Source of the DNA: Thermococcus gorgonarius
Lineage (GTDB): Archaea > Methanobacteriota_B > Thermococci > Thermococcales > Thermococcaceae
NCBI RefSeq assembly: GCF_002214385.1
Contig: NZ_CP014855.1
Span: 620,001-684,000 of the forward strand
DNA length: 64,000 nt
Direction: 5' to 3'
Position numbers and translations under genes: made by a program. Each line of letters begins with the position of its first letter. Within the stretch, counting starts at the first letter, position 1. Shown in pieces: positions 9,170 through 15,950 of the stretch. The notes beneath the pieces were generated by a model that searched no databases, was not told where the DNA came from, and worked only from the letters and a program-made list of their open reading frames with translations.

Positions 9170-10456
9170 TCAGTCGGCCTTCTGAATGGAGATAACCATA
9201 CCGGCGGCGACGGTCTGACCCATGTCACGGATGGCGAACCTGCCCAGCTGTGGGATCTCCTTGACAGGCTCGATGACCATTGCCTTGGTCGGCCTGAGGA
9301 TAACGATTGCTGAGTCACCGGTCTTAATGAACTGCGGGTTCTCCTCGACGACGTTACCGGTCCTCGGGTCAAGCTTAGCCAGGAGCTGCTCGAACCTGAC
9401 GGCAACCTGGGTGGTGTGGGCGTGGAGCACTGGGGTGTAGCCGACGGTGATAGCGGTCGGGTGGTTGAGGACGATGATCTGGGCCTTGAAGGTGTCCTTC
9501 GGCCTGACAACGGTCGGCGGGTTGGTGGTGTGTCCGGCGACGTCACCGCGCTTTATGTCGTTCTTACCAACACCACGGACGTTGAATCCGATGTTATCAC
9601 CCGGGTAAGCCTCCTGGAGTGGCTCGTGGTGCATCTCGATGGACTTGACCTCACCCTGGATCGGCTTGTGGAAGATCGTGCTGGCCGGCTCGAAGATGAC
9701 GACGTCACCGACGCGGAGGACACCGGTCTCGACACGTCCGACTGGGACGGTACCGACACCCTTAATTGAGTAGACGTCCTGGATCGGGATGCGGAGCGGC
9801 TTGTCGACCGGCTTCGGCGGCTCTGGGATCTGGTCGAGGGCCTCGATGAGGGTCGGGCCGTTGTACCAGGGCATCTTGTCGCTCCTCTTGACGACGTTGT
9901 CGCCCTCCCAAGCGCTGATCGGTATGACCGGGAAGTCCTTGTAGCCGAGCATCTTGAGGAGCTTCTCGACCTGAGCCTTAACCTTCTCGAAGACCTTCTG
10001 GTCGTAGTTGACCATGTCCATCTTGTTGATGGCGACGATTATGTGGTTGATACCGAGAGTCCTGGCAAGGAAGGCGTGCTCCTTGGTCTGGGGCATGACA
10101 CCGTCGGTGGCGGCAACCACGAGAACGGCGGCGTCAGCCTGGCTGGCACCGGTGATCATGTTCTTAACGAAGTCCCTGTGGCCAGGGGCGTCGATGATGG
10201 TGATGTACCTGTGCGGGGTCTCGAACTTGGTATGGGCGACGTCGATGGTAATACCCCTCTCGCGCTCCTCCTTGAGCCTGTCCATGACCCAAGCGAACTT
10301 GAAGGACTTACCCTTCTCACCCATCTCCTCGAACTTCTTGATGATGTTCTCCGGTATGTTGGCAGTGTCGAAGAGCAGTCTTCCGATGGTGGTGCTCTTT
10401 CCGTGGTCGACGTGTCCGATAAACACTATATTAACGTGTGGCTTCTCCTTTGCCAT
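9170..10456 (-). CDS. tuf: Translation elongation factor 1-alpha
   Basis: A 428-residue GTPase that brings aminoacyl-tRNA to the ribosome. GTP motifs are clear: GHVDHGKST near residue 13, DAPGHRDF near 91 and NKMD near 147. The three-domain length is standard. The ATG at 10456 (MAKEKPHVN) is chosen over an in-frame TTG two codons earlier because GGAGGTG lies 7 nt upstream. A TATA box (minus strand, 10503-10513) and a perfect 6-bp hairpin in the leader precede it. Codon use is strongly biased, as expected for a highly expressed gene. Confidence 0.97.
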   Translation of the reverse strand: MAKEKPHVNIVFIGHVDHGKSTTIGRLLFDTANIPENIIKKFEEMGEKGKSFKFAWVMDRLKEERERGITIDVAHTKFETPHRYITIIDAPGHRDFVKNMITGASQADAAVLVVAATDGVMPQTKEHAFLARTLGINHIIVAINKMDMVNYDQKVFEKVKAQVEKLLKMLGYKDFPVIPISAWEGDNVVKRSDKMPWYNGPTLIEALDQIPEPPKPVDKPLRIPIQDVYSIKGVGTVPVGRVETGVLRVGDVVIFEPASTIFHKPIQGEVKSIEMHHEPLQEAYPGDNIGFNVRGVGKNDIKRGDVAGHTTNPPTVVRPKDTFKAQIIVLNHPTAITVGYTPVLHAHTTQVAVRFEQLLAKLDPRTGNVVEENPQFIKTGDSAIVILRPTKAMVIEPVKEIPQLGRFAIRDMGQTVAAGMVISIQKAD

Positions 10457-10480
10457 TTCCAAACACCTCCATATTTTGGT

Positions 10481-10513
10481 CTAGTCTCGTTGACTAGGAT
10501 GGCTTTTTAAATC
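10481..10513 (-). promoter_or_regulatory. EF-1alpha promoter and leader hairpin
   Basis: On the minus strand GATTTAAAAAG (10503-10513) is the TATA box. The expected transcript start falls at the inverted repeat CTAGTC-AACGA-GACTAG (10481-10497), whose perfect 6-bp stem would sit at the very 5' end of the mRNA, about 25 nt before the start codon. Confidence 0.6.
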
Positions 10514-10526
10514 TTTCGAACCTCAG

Positions 10527-10560
10527 CCCCCTCGGGCGGGAAACCCGCCTTTTTCGGGGG
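10527..10560. other. Nested GC-rich inverted repeats upstream of EF-1alpha
   Basis: An inner perfect stem GGCGGG-AAA-CCCGCC (10535-10549) lies inside outer arms CCCCC (10527-10531) and GGGGG (10556-10560). On the plus strand the inner stem is followed by TTTTT. It may be a terminator, a small structured RNA or an upstream control element; I cannot tell which. Confidence 0.45.
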
Positions 10561-10630
10561 GACCTCATGAGTTCCGTGGGTTAACTCTGGTGGGAGGTTT
10601 AAAAAGTTAACTAGTGAGGTTTTGTCTGTA

Positions 10631-11317
10631 CTAATCCTTCCTCCAGACTTCAAGAACCATGAACCTTCTAACCAGTGGGTTCGGATAAAGTTCCCACTCT
10701 ATGCCCTCAGTATCGGCGGGGATCTTACCGAAGAGTCCTCCCTCTCTTGGATCAAGGCTTGCCCCGGCGATCTCCCCCGGCAGGATTTTGACTTCCATGT
10801 ACCTTGGTAGCCCCACAACCGCCTCACCGTTTTTCCTGGCGTACTCTATGGCCCACTTGGCGGTATAAAGGCCGGAGTATATCTCGGCTATTCTGACGGG
10901 AACGCTGGACTTTCCTATGGCTATTATTTCTATTCCCGTTTCTTCCCAGAATTTTCTCGCCAGAGGTTGGAGATCCTTTGCGAGGTCTTTCCACACTTCT
11001 TTTCCTCTATCGGTTATGCTCAAAGCCTCTATCGTTGGTTCGTCAAGCTTCCTGATTTCTATCCCCCCGATGGTGGAATCAAGGTGGACAACGTCGGGCT
11101 TTACTTCCCTTGCCAGCTCAACTGCCAGAACTGCCTCGTCCCTTATGGCCTGCCTGCCGCTCATGTCGTAGTTAAAAGGATCCGCGTACCTGACTCTGCT
11201 CACCGTTGCCGTCCGGTAGGGTTTTTCAACTAGAACTGCGGCCGTTGCTATGAGCCCGATTGGATTGTACTCCTCGTCGAGAAGTGCTCCTCCAGTGTCA
11301 GCGGCAACTATTCTCAT
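10631..11317 (-). CDS. DUF4152-family protein of unknown function
   Basis: A 228-residue archaeal protein beginning MRIVAADTGGALLDEE and ending in LVRRFMVLEVWRKD. It resembles the DUF4152 family as I remember it; an RNase H-like fold is suggested by the N-terminal strand followed by acidic residues (ADTGGA) and by VVHLDSTIGGIE further on. No enzymatic activity is known to me. The start at 11317 has GGAGGTGA 5 nt upstream; the C/D box RNA ends right at this ribosome binding site. The gene probably shares a transcript with the small gene upstream. Confidence 0.65.
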   Translation of the reverse strand: MRIVAADTGGALLDEEYNPIGLIATAAVLVEKPYRTATVSRVRYADPFNYDMSGRQAIRDEAVLAVELAREVKPDVVHLDSTIGGIEIRKLDEPTIEALSITDRGKEVWKDLAKDLQPLARKFWEETGIEIIAIGKSSVPVRIAEIYSGLYTAKWAIEYARKNGEAVVGLPRYMEVKILPGEIAGASLDPREGGLFGKIPADTEGIEWELYPNPLVRRFMVLEVWRKD

Positions 11318-11328
11318 GAATTTCACCT

Positions 11329-11394
11329 CCATGAAGGTCAGAGCCTTTTAGTCATCACTCTTCAGCACTCGGCAAACTCATCATCCCTTCATGG
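11329..11394 (-). ncRNA. C/D box small guide RNA (2'-O-methylation guide)
   Basis: Read on the minus strand, all elements are perfect. There is a terminal stem CCATGAAGG/CCTTCATGG (9 bp). C box is ATGATGA (11378-11384), followed by a 12-nt guide GTTTGCCGAGTG and D' box CTGA (11362-11365). After spacer AGAG come C' box TGATGA (11352-11357), a 10-nt guide CTAAAAGGCT and D box CTGA (11338-11341). Length, box order and spacing are those of Thermococcales C/D RNAs. It fills the gap between two minus-strand genes: the C box overlaps the stop codon of one, and the 3' stem touches the ribosome binding site of the next. The D' guide is complementary to ACTCGGCAAA, a string I recall from archaeal 23S rRNA. 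Confidence 0.93.
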
Positions 11395-11641
11395 CCTCAA
11401 AAAGCTGTTCGAGGCTTTTCCGGATATCTTCTTTCCTCCCAGTTTTAAAAGGTTCTAGGATGTCTCTCATCTCTGGAAACCTCATCTCCAGGAATGACAG
11501 CGCCTTTTCAAGAGACATAAGAATCCCGCTCTCTTTGTAGGCGTAAGCTCCTATCAAGAGCTCTCCAGCTTTTAAGTAGTCCCCTCTTTTGGTCATCTCC
11601 TCTGCCATGGAGATCAGCTCACTGATTAAGTTATCATCCAT
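11381..11641 (-). CDS. Small helical protein of unknown function
   Basis: An 86-residue acidic, mostly helical protein (MDDNLISELISMAEEMTKRG...) that I do not recognise. The repeated helix-turn look (KAGELLIGAYAYKESG, LSFLEMRFPEMRDIL) might be TPR-like, but one cannot tell from so little. The ATG at 11641 has GGTGGGAAC upstream and is preferred to a much longer extension that would run into the divergent permease gene. Its stop codon lies inside the C box of the guide RNA. Confidence 0.65.
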   Translation of the reverse strand: MDDNLISELISMAEEMTKRGDYLKAGELLIGAYAYKESGILMSLEKALSFLEMRFPEMRDILEPFKTGRKEDIRKSLEQLFEAMKG

Positions 11642-11701
11642 TATGTTCCCACCAGGGTTACTCTTATAACGTCGAGCGATTAAAACCTTTCCGGTGGGAA
11701 T

Positions 11702-12724
11702 ATGAAAACCAGGAGAGTGTGGCTGTTGTTTTTGTTCGCCACTGTCTTGATCACTCTGGTTATCTCGTGGAAGACTGTAAGTCCACTTGTGACTTCGATG
11801 TTCTTTGCCCTCACCCTGGCTTATATCATATATCCTGCTCATCGAAGGCTTGAAGCGAAAGTTGGTTCATTAAAATCTGCCCTTCTTCTGACCATACTTA
11901 TGATCATCCTGGGTCTTTTGATTCTTGCTGTTTTGGCGATGGTAGCTATAAACCTTCTCCAAACGTTTTACAGAAACGTTGGCGATGTATTCAACTGGCT
12001 TTTGTCCGTTGAGTTGCCTTCTTCGGTCTCCAGTTTCGTCCAGAACCTTAGGGCAAACCTGATGCCCATGCTGGCGGATTACGTTTCATCATTTACCTTC
12101 TCGGTTCCGGGATACATCCTCCAGCTCCTGGTCTTTTTGCTCACTTTCTATTATACCCTAGCGTATGCCCATGACATGGTTCCATTCATCCTCAAACTGG
12201 TGCCAGAAGAGCAGAAGGATTTCGTGTTCGAGCTTCTTGGGCACTTGGACAAAACGATGAACGCCCTCGTTAGAGCGTGGTTGCTTCTCAACGTCGTGAA
12301 GGGTGTCTTAATGGCTCTGGGATACATCATCTTTGGGGTTTCCGATCTGTACACTGCCCTGGTTGCGGGCTTTTTGACGTTCCTTTTCAGCTTCATTCCC
12401 CTACTTGAGGGGTGGATGCTGTGGGTCGCCGCGGCGATATACCTGTATCTTTCCGGATCACCCCTCCTGGCCATTGGAATTTCCATTTACGGCGCGGTTT
12501 TGGTCTCTCCACTGCCCGACTACACGATACGCCCAAAGCTGGTCGCAAAAGGTGCTGATCTTGATGAGACAATAGTCTTCATAGGTATGGTTGGAGGTAC
12601 CTGGGCTTTTGGTCTCAAGGGTATTCTTCTGGGCCCGATAATTTTGAGCATGGCCCTGGTGATCTTGAAGGGGTGGAAAAACAGACAGAGAGTGGTTAAA
12701 GATTCTCACACTCGATCAGCTTAG
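11702..12724 (+). CDS. AI-2E family (PerM/UPF0118) membrane transporter
   Basis: A 340-residue membrane protein with about seven or eight membrane segments. The N-terminal pair of helices, the long middle segment and the C-terminal motif around SPLPDYTIRPKLVAKGADLDETIVF followed by GGTWAFGLKGILLGPII are typical of the AI-2E/PerM permease family. Members have been linked to export of signal molecules or ion exchange; the substrate here is unknown. GGTGGGAATATG gives the ribosome binding site and start. The 3' end overlaps the convergent nicotinamidase gene by 29 bp. Confidence 0.85.
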   Translation: MKTRRVWLLFLFATVLITLVISWKTVSPLVTSMFFALTLAYIIYPAHRRLEAKVGSLKSALLLTILMIILGLLILAVLAMVAINLLQTFYRNVGDVFNWLLSVELPSSVSSFVQNLRANLMPMLADYVSSFTFSVPGYILQLLVFLLTFYYTLAYAHDMVPFILKLVPEEQKDFVFELLGHLDKTMNALVRAWLLLNVVKGVLMALGYIIFGVSDLYTALVAGFLTFLFSFIPLLEGWMLWVAAAIYLYLSGSPLLAIGISIYGAVLVSPLPDYTIRPKLVAKGADLDETIVFIGMVGGTWAFGLKGILLGPIILSMALVILKGWKNRQRVVKDSHTRSA

Positions 12725-13247
12725 CCCCGGCCTTCTGGAGCTCTTCCAGGGCTCTTTTTTCTCCCTCTGGGTCTATCCCCTTGATGGCGTCCACTATGAC
12801 GTATGTCTCGTAGCCGAGTTTGAGGGCGTCCATGGCCGTTGCCTTCACGCAGTATTCCGTCGCAACCCCGCAGACGTAAACCCGCTCAACCCCGTTTTTC
12901 CGCAGGATTTCATCGAGTTCTGTCCCCTCAAAACCGGAATATGCCTCCTTATCTGGCTCGGTTGCCTTGGAGATTACAACCGCGTTCTCTGGGATCTCGA
13001 CCACGAACTCTGCCCCTGGAGTGTTCTGAACACAGTGTTTTGGCCATGGGCCTCCCCGCTCTTTAAAGCTGATGTGGTTCTCCGGATGCCAGTCCCTTGT
13101 GGCAACTATTAGCGCGCCCCGCTTCTGGAACTTTTTGATGCATTCGTTTACCTTTGGGATTATTTTGTCTCCCTCTGGAACTGGGAGGGCTCCTCCAGGC
13201 ATGAAATCCCTCTGCATATCGACTACAATAAGGGCTTCCTGGGACAT
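12696..13247 (-). CDS. pncA: Nicotinamidase
   Basis: A 183-residue isochorismatase-fold hydrolase that converts nicotinamide to nicotinate for NAD recycling. The catalytic triad is in the expected places: Asp10 in VVDMQRDF, Lys94 in ISKATEPD and Cys133 in GVATEYCV, the same numbering as the structurally known Pyrococcus horikoshii enzyme as I recall it. Metal ligands lie in TRDWHPENH. The ATG at 13247 has GGTGA 5 nt upstream, so the GTG and ATG just before it are not the likely start. Confidence 0.93.
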   Translation of the reverse strand: MSQEALIVVDMQRDFMPGGALPVPEGDKIIPKVNECIKKFQKRGALIVATRDWHPENHISFKERGGPWPKHCVQNTPGAEFVVEIPENAVVISKATEPDKEAYSGFEGTELDEILRKNGVERVYVCGVATEYCVKATAMDALKLGYETYVIVDAIKGIDPEGEKRALEELQKAGAKLIECENL

Positions 13248-13292
13248 GCTCATCACCGCTGAATGTTGGGGAGGAGATTAATTAGGTTTTCG

Positions 13293-13694
13293 TTACTCCA
13301 GACTGAGCCTGTCCCTGAACTTTGACATGTCCAGCCCCTTGTCAAGTCCAAAGAGATATAGAACGAGCTTCCTGTCGAGGTTTCCGTACCTTTTTGAGAA
13401 CTCCTTGAGCTCGGCCATGAGTTCATCTCTCTCAAGCCCCAGAGAAGAAGAGACGAATTCAATCATTTCCTCAAAGAGGTCTTCACTCTTAATCGCCTCG
13501 TCCAGGGCTTCATCTTTCACCAGAAGGACGCCTTCTCTTTCCTCGAGGAGGCCCTGTTTTATCCACCTGTCAATGGACTCCTTGGCTTCCTTAACACTCA
13601 TTATCCTGAGTGTAAAAGCCAGCAGACCAACGAGCTCGTTTCGGGAAAACTCTTTGGATCCCTTAACGCTTATCGCTTTCTTAAGCGGGTGCAC
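13293..13694 (-). CDS. DUF2240-like archaeal protein
   Basis: A 133-residue, charged, helical protein with a probable winged-helix-like N-terminal half (FSRNELVGLLAFTLRIMSVKEAKESIDRWIKQGLLEEREG reads as helix-turn-helix plus wing). It resembles the archaeal DUF2240 family as I recall it; the function is unknown. The start is GTG with GGTGA 4 nt upstream. A TATA box (minus strand, about 13720-13730, TTTTTATATCTC) lies at the right distance. A DNA-binding role is only a guess from the predicted fold. Confidence 0.65.
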   Translation of the reverse strand: MHPLKKAISVKGSKEFSRNELVGLLAFTLRIMSVKEAKESIDRWIKQGLLEEREGVLLVKDEALDEAIKSEDLFEEMIEFVSSSLGLERDELMAELKEFSKRYGNLDRKLVLYLFGLDKGLDMSKFRDRLSLE

Positions 13695-13754
13695 AGGATC
13701 ACCGGGGTTAAATATGCCCTGGAGATATAAAAACCTGCCGGAGAAGAATGAATA

Positions 13755-13831
13755 TGGAGCCGGGACCGGGATTTGAACCCGGGACCTGGGGATTACGAGT
13801 CCCCCGCCCTGCCGAGCTAGGCTACCCCGGC
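13755..13831 (-). tRNA. tRNA-Thr (anticodon CGT)
   Basis: On the minus strand: acceptor GCCGGGG/TCCCGGC (last pair G-T), D arm GCCTAGCTCGGCAGGGC, anticodon stem GGGGA/TCCCC with loop CTCGTAA giving CGT, variable loop AGGTC, T arm CCGGG-TTCAAAT-CCCGG, discriminator T73 and encoded CCA. U73 fits archaeal tRNA-Thr. Its own promoter lies just upstream. Confidence 0.96.
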
Positions 13832-13856
13832 ACGACCGTTTGAAAGGTGGTTGAGG

Positions 13857-13867
13857 GGTTTATAAGT
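13857..13867 (-). promoter_or_regulatory. TATA box of tRNA-Thr
   Basis: ACTTATAAACC on the minus strand lies about 30 bases before the mature 5' end of tRNA-Thr, the normal archaeal spacing. Confidence 0.65.
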
Positions 13868-13876
13868 TTTTCTCGC

Positions 13877-14677
13877 TCAGGGTTTGGGGAGCGTTATAGC
13901 TAGGAACAGGATGACACCCCCAGCGAGAAAGCTCAGGACTGTGGCTTTCTGAATGAGTGATATGTGAATGTTTCTCAGTGTGGAGGGTACTGAAATCCTC
14001 CGTCCTCTGGCCACTCTGTTTATTATAACTGCCAGGATTATCCCGGCAAGAGCGTCGTAGATCCAGTGGTGGCCGAGGAATATCGTGGCAAAGGGAACCA
14101 GGGAATTCAGGCCTATGGCAAACTTCCCCCAGGCTTTCTCCCTGTATTTCCATAGAACCAGAATATTGATGGCTGCCACCGTGTTGTGGAGAGAGGGGAG
14201 GACGAACTCCTGCTGGGTTAGATAGGTTCTATCAGGATAGAACCCCGGGAGGTCGTAAACGTAGTGGGGGGCATGGATGTGGAAGATCGAGTAGACTACG
14301 CCGCAGGAGGTGTATGCCAGTAGATAGCTGAAGGCCAGTTCGTCGGCTTTTTCTAGATCTCTCCGGTATATCAGAACAAAAAAGACAGTCAGCGCTATAG
14401 AGCCAGAGAACCCGATGTAGTAGACCGCCTTCATTAGAAGATAAAAGATAGGTGCTGCCCTTGAGAGGTTTACCGTGTCCATAACGAAGTCGTAGGATGT
14501 AAAAGGTAGTTTAAGAAATTCATTCATGATGTCTCTGCTGTGGTATTTTATGGCGTGATTGTAGAGAACCGTAAAGCCTAGCCAGCCGAAGTAGAGGAGT
14601 ATAAAAGTATTGAGCCTGACCAGGACTTCGTGATCGTTTAGCGATTTGATTATACGGTTCAGAGGCTGAAGTTTCAT
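13877..14677 (-). CDS. PAP2-superfamily membrane phosphatase
   Basis: A 266-residue protein with about six membrane segments and the PAP2 active-site motifs: LPSLHNT (motif 2, with the catalytic His) near residue 160 and GHHWIYDALAG (motif 3) near residue 212. Motif 1 is poorly matched, as is common in the PAP2_3/inositolphosphotransferase-like branch. These enzymes remove or move phosphate on lipid phosphates at the membrane; the lipid here is unknown. GGAGGGGAC precedes the ATG. It is monocistronic. Confidence 0.8.
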   Translation of the reverse strand: MKLQPLNRIIKSLNDHEVLVRLNTFILLYFGWLGFTVLYNHAIKYHSRDIMNEFLKLPFTSYDFVMDTVNLSRAAPIFYLLMKAVYYIGFSGSIALTVFFVLIYRRDLEKADELAFSYLLAYTSCGVVYSIFHIHAPHYVYDLPGFYPDRTYLTQQEFVLPSLHNTVAAINILVLWKYREKAWGKFAIGLNSLVPFATIFLGHHWIYDALAGIILAVIINRVARGRRISVPSTLRNIHISLIQKATVLSFLAGGVILFLAITLPKP

Positions 14678-14826
14678 GGCGTCCCCTCCAGTTCGGCACA
14701 GATATCACTTCCAGTAAACCATAGATTTATTTAAACTTTTTGACTTTATGGAGTTGTATACCCTGAGTGCGGTATTCATCGGTAACGTTTTTAGCCCTTA
14801 CCGTTATGTTCTCCCCGGTGAATGAG

Positions 14827-15276
14827 ATGAAGCTTTCGATACCGAATCTTGAGGAGATACACTTTGAAGCAATTCTCTTCGACCTCAACGGAACCCTTGG
14901 TGAGAGTGGGAGAATCGGGGAGGAGGTAAAGCACCTCCTTAAGAGGCTCGTGGATAGATACACGGTGGTCGTCCTCAGCGCGGACACCTTTGGCACGCTT
15001 GAGGAAGAACTCAAGGGCCTGCCCGTGAGGGTTGAGAGAGTATCGAATGGAGTGGAGAAAGCAGAGATTGCAAAGGGTTACTCCCCATACGCGGCAGTTG
15101 GCAACGGCAACAACGACGTGGCGATGCTTGAAGGGGCAGAGTTGGCCTTTTGCGTCATCGGGCCTGAAGGTGCGACCATTGATGCACTACTCGCGAGCGA
15201 TATCATTGTAAATGACGTGAGAGATGCCATAGCGATGCTCCTCGACGAGAGAAAGCTCATAGCGACGCTGAGGGGA
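14827..15276 (+). CDS. HAD-superfamily protein, soluble P-type ATPase-like
   Basis: A 150-residue HAD-fold protein. Motif I is DLNGTL (Asp19-Leu-Asn21): the first, phosphorylated Asp is present but the second Asp of the usual DxD is Asn. Motif II is LSADT, and motif IV is GNGNNDVAML. The DxN pattern and small size match archaeal proteins described as soluble P-type ATPase-like. Autophosphorylation without fast hydrolysis is therefore plausible. The ATG at 14827 has GGTGA 5 nt upstream. The YigZ gene starts about 12 bp after its stop, so the two form an operon. Confidence 0.75.
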
Positions 15277-15290
15277 TGAGGTGAAGTCGA

Positions 15291-15908
15291 GTGGGTTACA
15301 GGACGCTGAAGGGCGTTGGAACGGCCCAGTTCATCGTCAAGAAGTCGGTCTTCATAGGTTACGCTTCCCCTGCAAACACGGAAGATGAAGCCAGGGCTTT
15401 CATAGCCAAGATAAAGGCACACCACAGCGATGCCACGCATAACGTCTCGGCCTATCTTATCAACGACGGAAAGAACTTCGCGGTTCGCTACGACGATGAC
15501 GGCGAACCAAAGGGCTCCGCCGGAAAGCCCGTCCTCAAGGTCATCCAGAACAGGGGCCTGAGCAACGTCGTGGTCGTGGTTACGCGCTACTTTGGAGGTA
15601 TAAAGCTCGGCTACGGCGGGCTGGTTAAAGCGTACAGCGACGCGGCAAGTCTCGCGATAGAGAACGCGGGAATCGTTGAGGTTTATGAGACGGAGCGCTT
15701 TGAGGTGACCTTTCCTTACAACCTCTTTCACACGGTTAAGGAGACCGTTGAGAAAGCGGGAGGAAAGGTGGTGGGCGAGGAGTACGGAGAGCTGGTGAAG
15801 TTCACGGTCGAGACGAGGGAGGGCGAAGCTGAACCCCTGATGGAGCTTTTGACGGAGAAGACGCGGGGCAGGGTGAGGTTGAGGCCGCTGTTTATGAGGT
15901 CGCTGTGA
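15291..15908 (+). CDS. YigZ/IMPACT-family protein
   Basis: A 205-residue UPF0029/YigZ protein. The family core DDDGEPKGSAGKPVLKVI is present, followed by VVVVTRYFGGIKLGYGGLVKAYSDA, and a C-terminal ferredoxin-like domain. Relatives of eukaryotic IMPACT bind ribosome-associated regulators; the prokaryotic role is not settled. The start is GTG with GAGGTGAA upstream, 12 bp after the HAD gene stop. The gene converges on the helicase gene with about 40 bp between. Confidence 0.85.
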   Translation: MGYRTLKGVGTAQFIVKKSVFIGYASPANTEDEARAFIAKIKAHHSDATHNVSAYLINDGKNFAVRYDDDGEPKGSAGKPVLKVIQNRGLSNVVVVVTRYFGGIKLGYGGLVKAYSDAASLAIENAGIVEVYETERFEVTFPYNLFHTVKETVEKAGGKVVGEEYGELVKFTVETREGEAEPLMELLTEKTRGRVRLRPLFMRSL

Positions 15909-15950
15909 TTTTTACACCCCATGTAAATTACATGGTATGTAAAAACGCTC

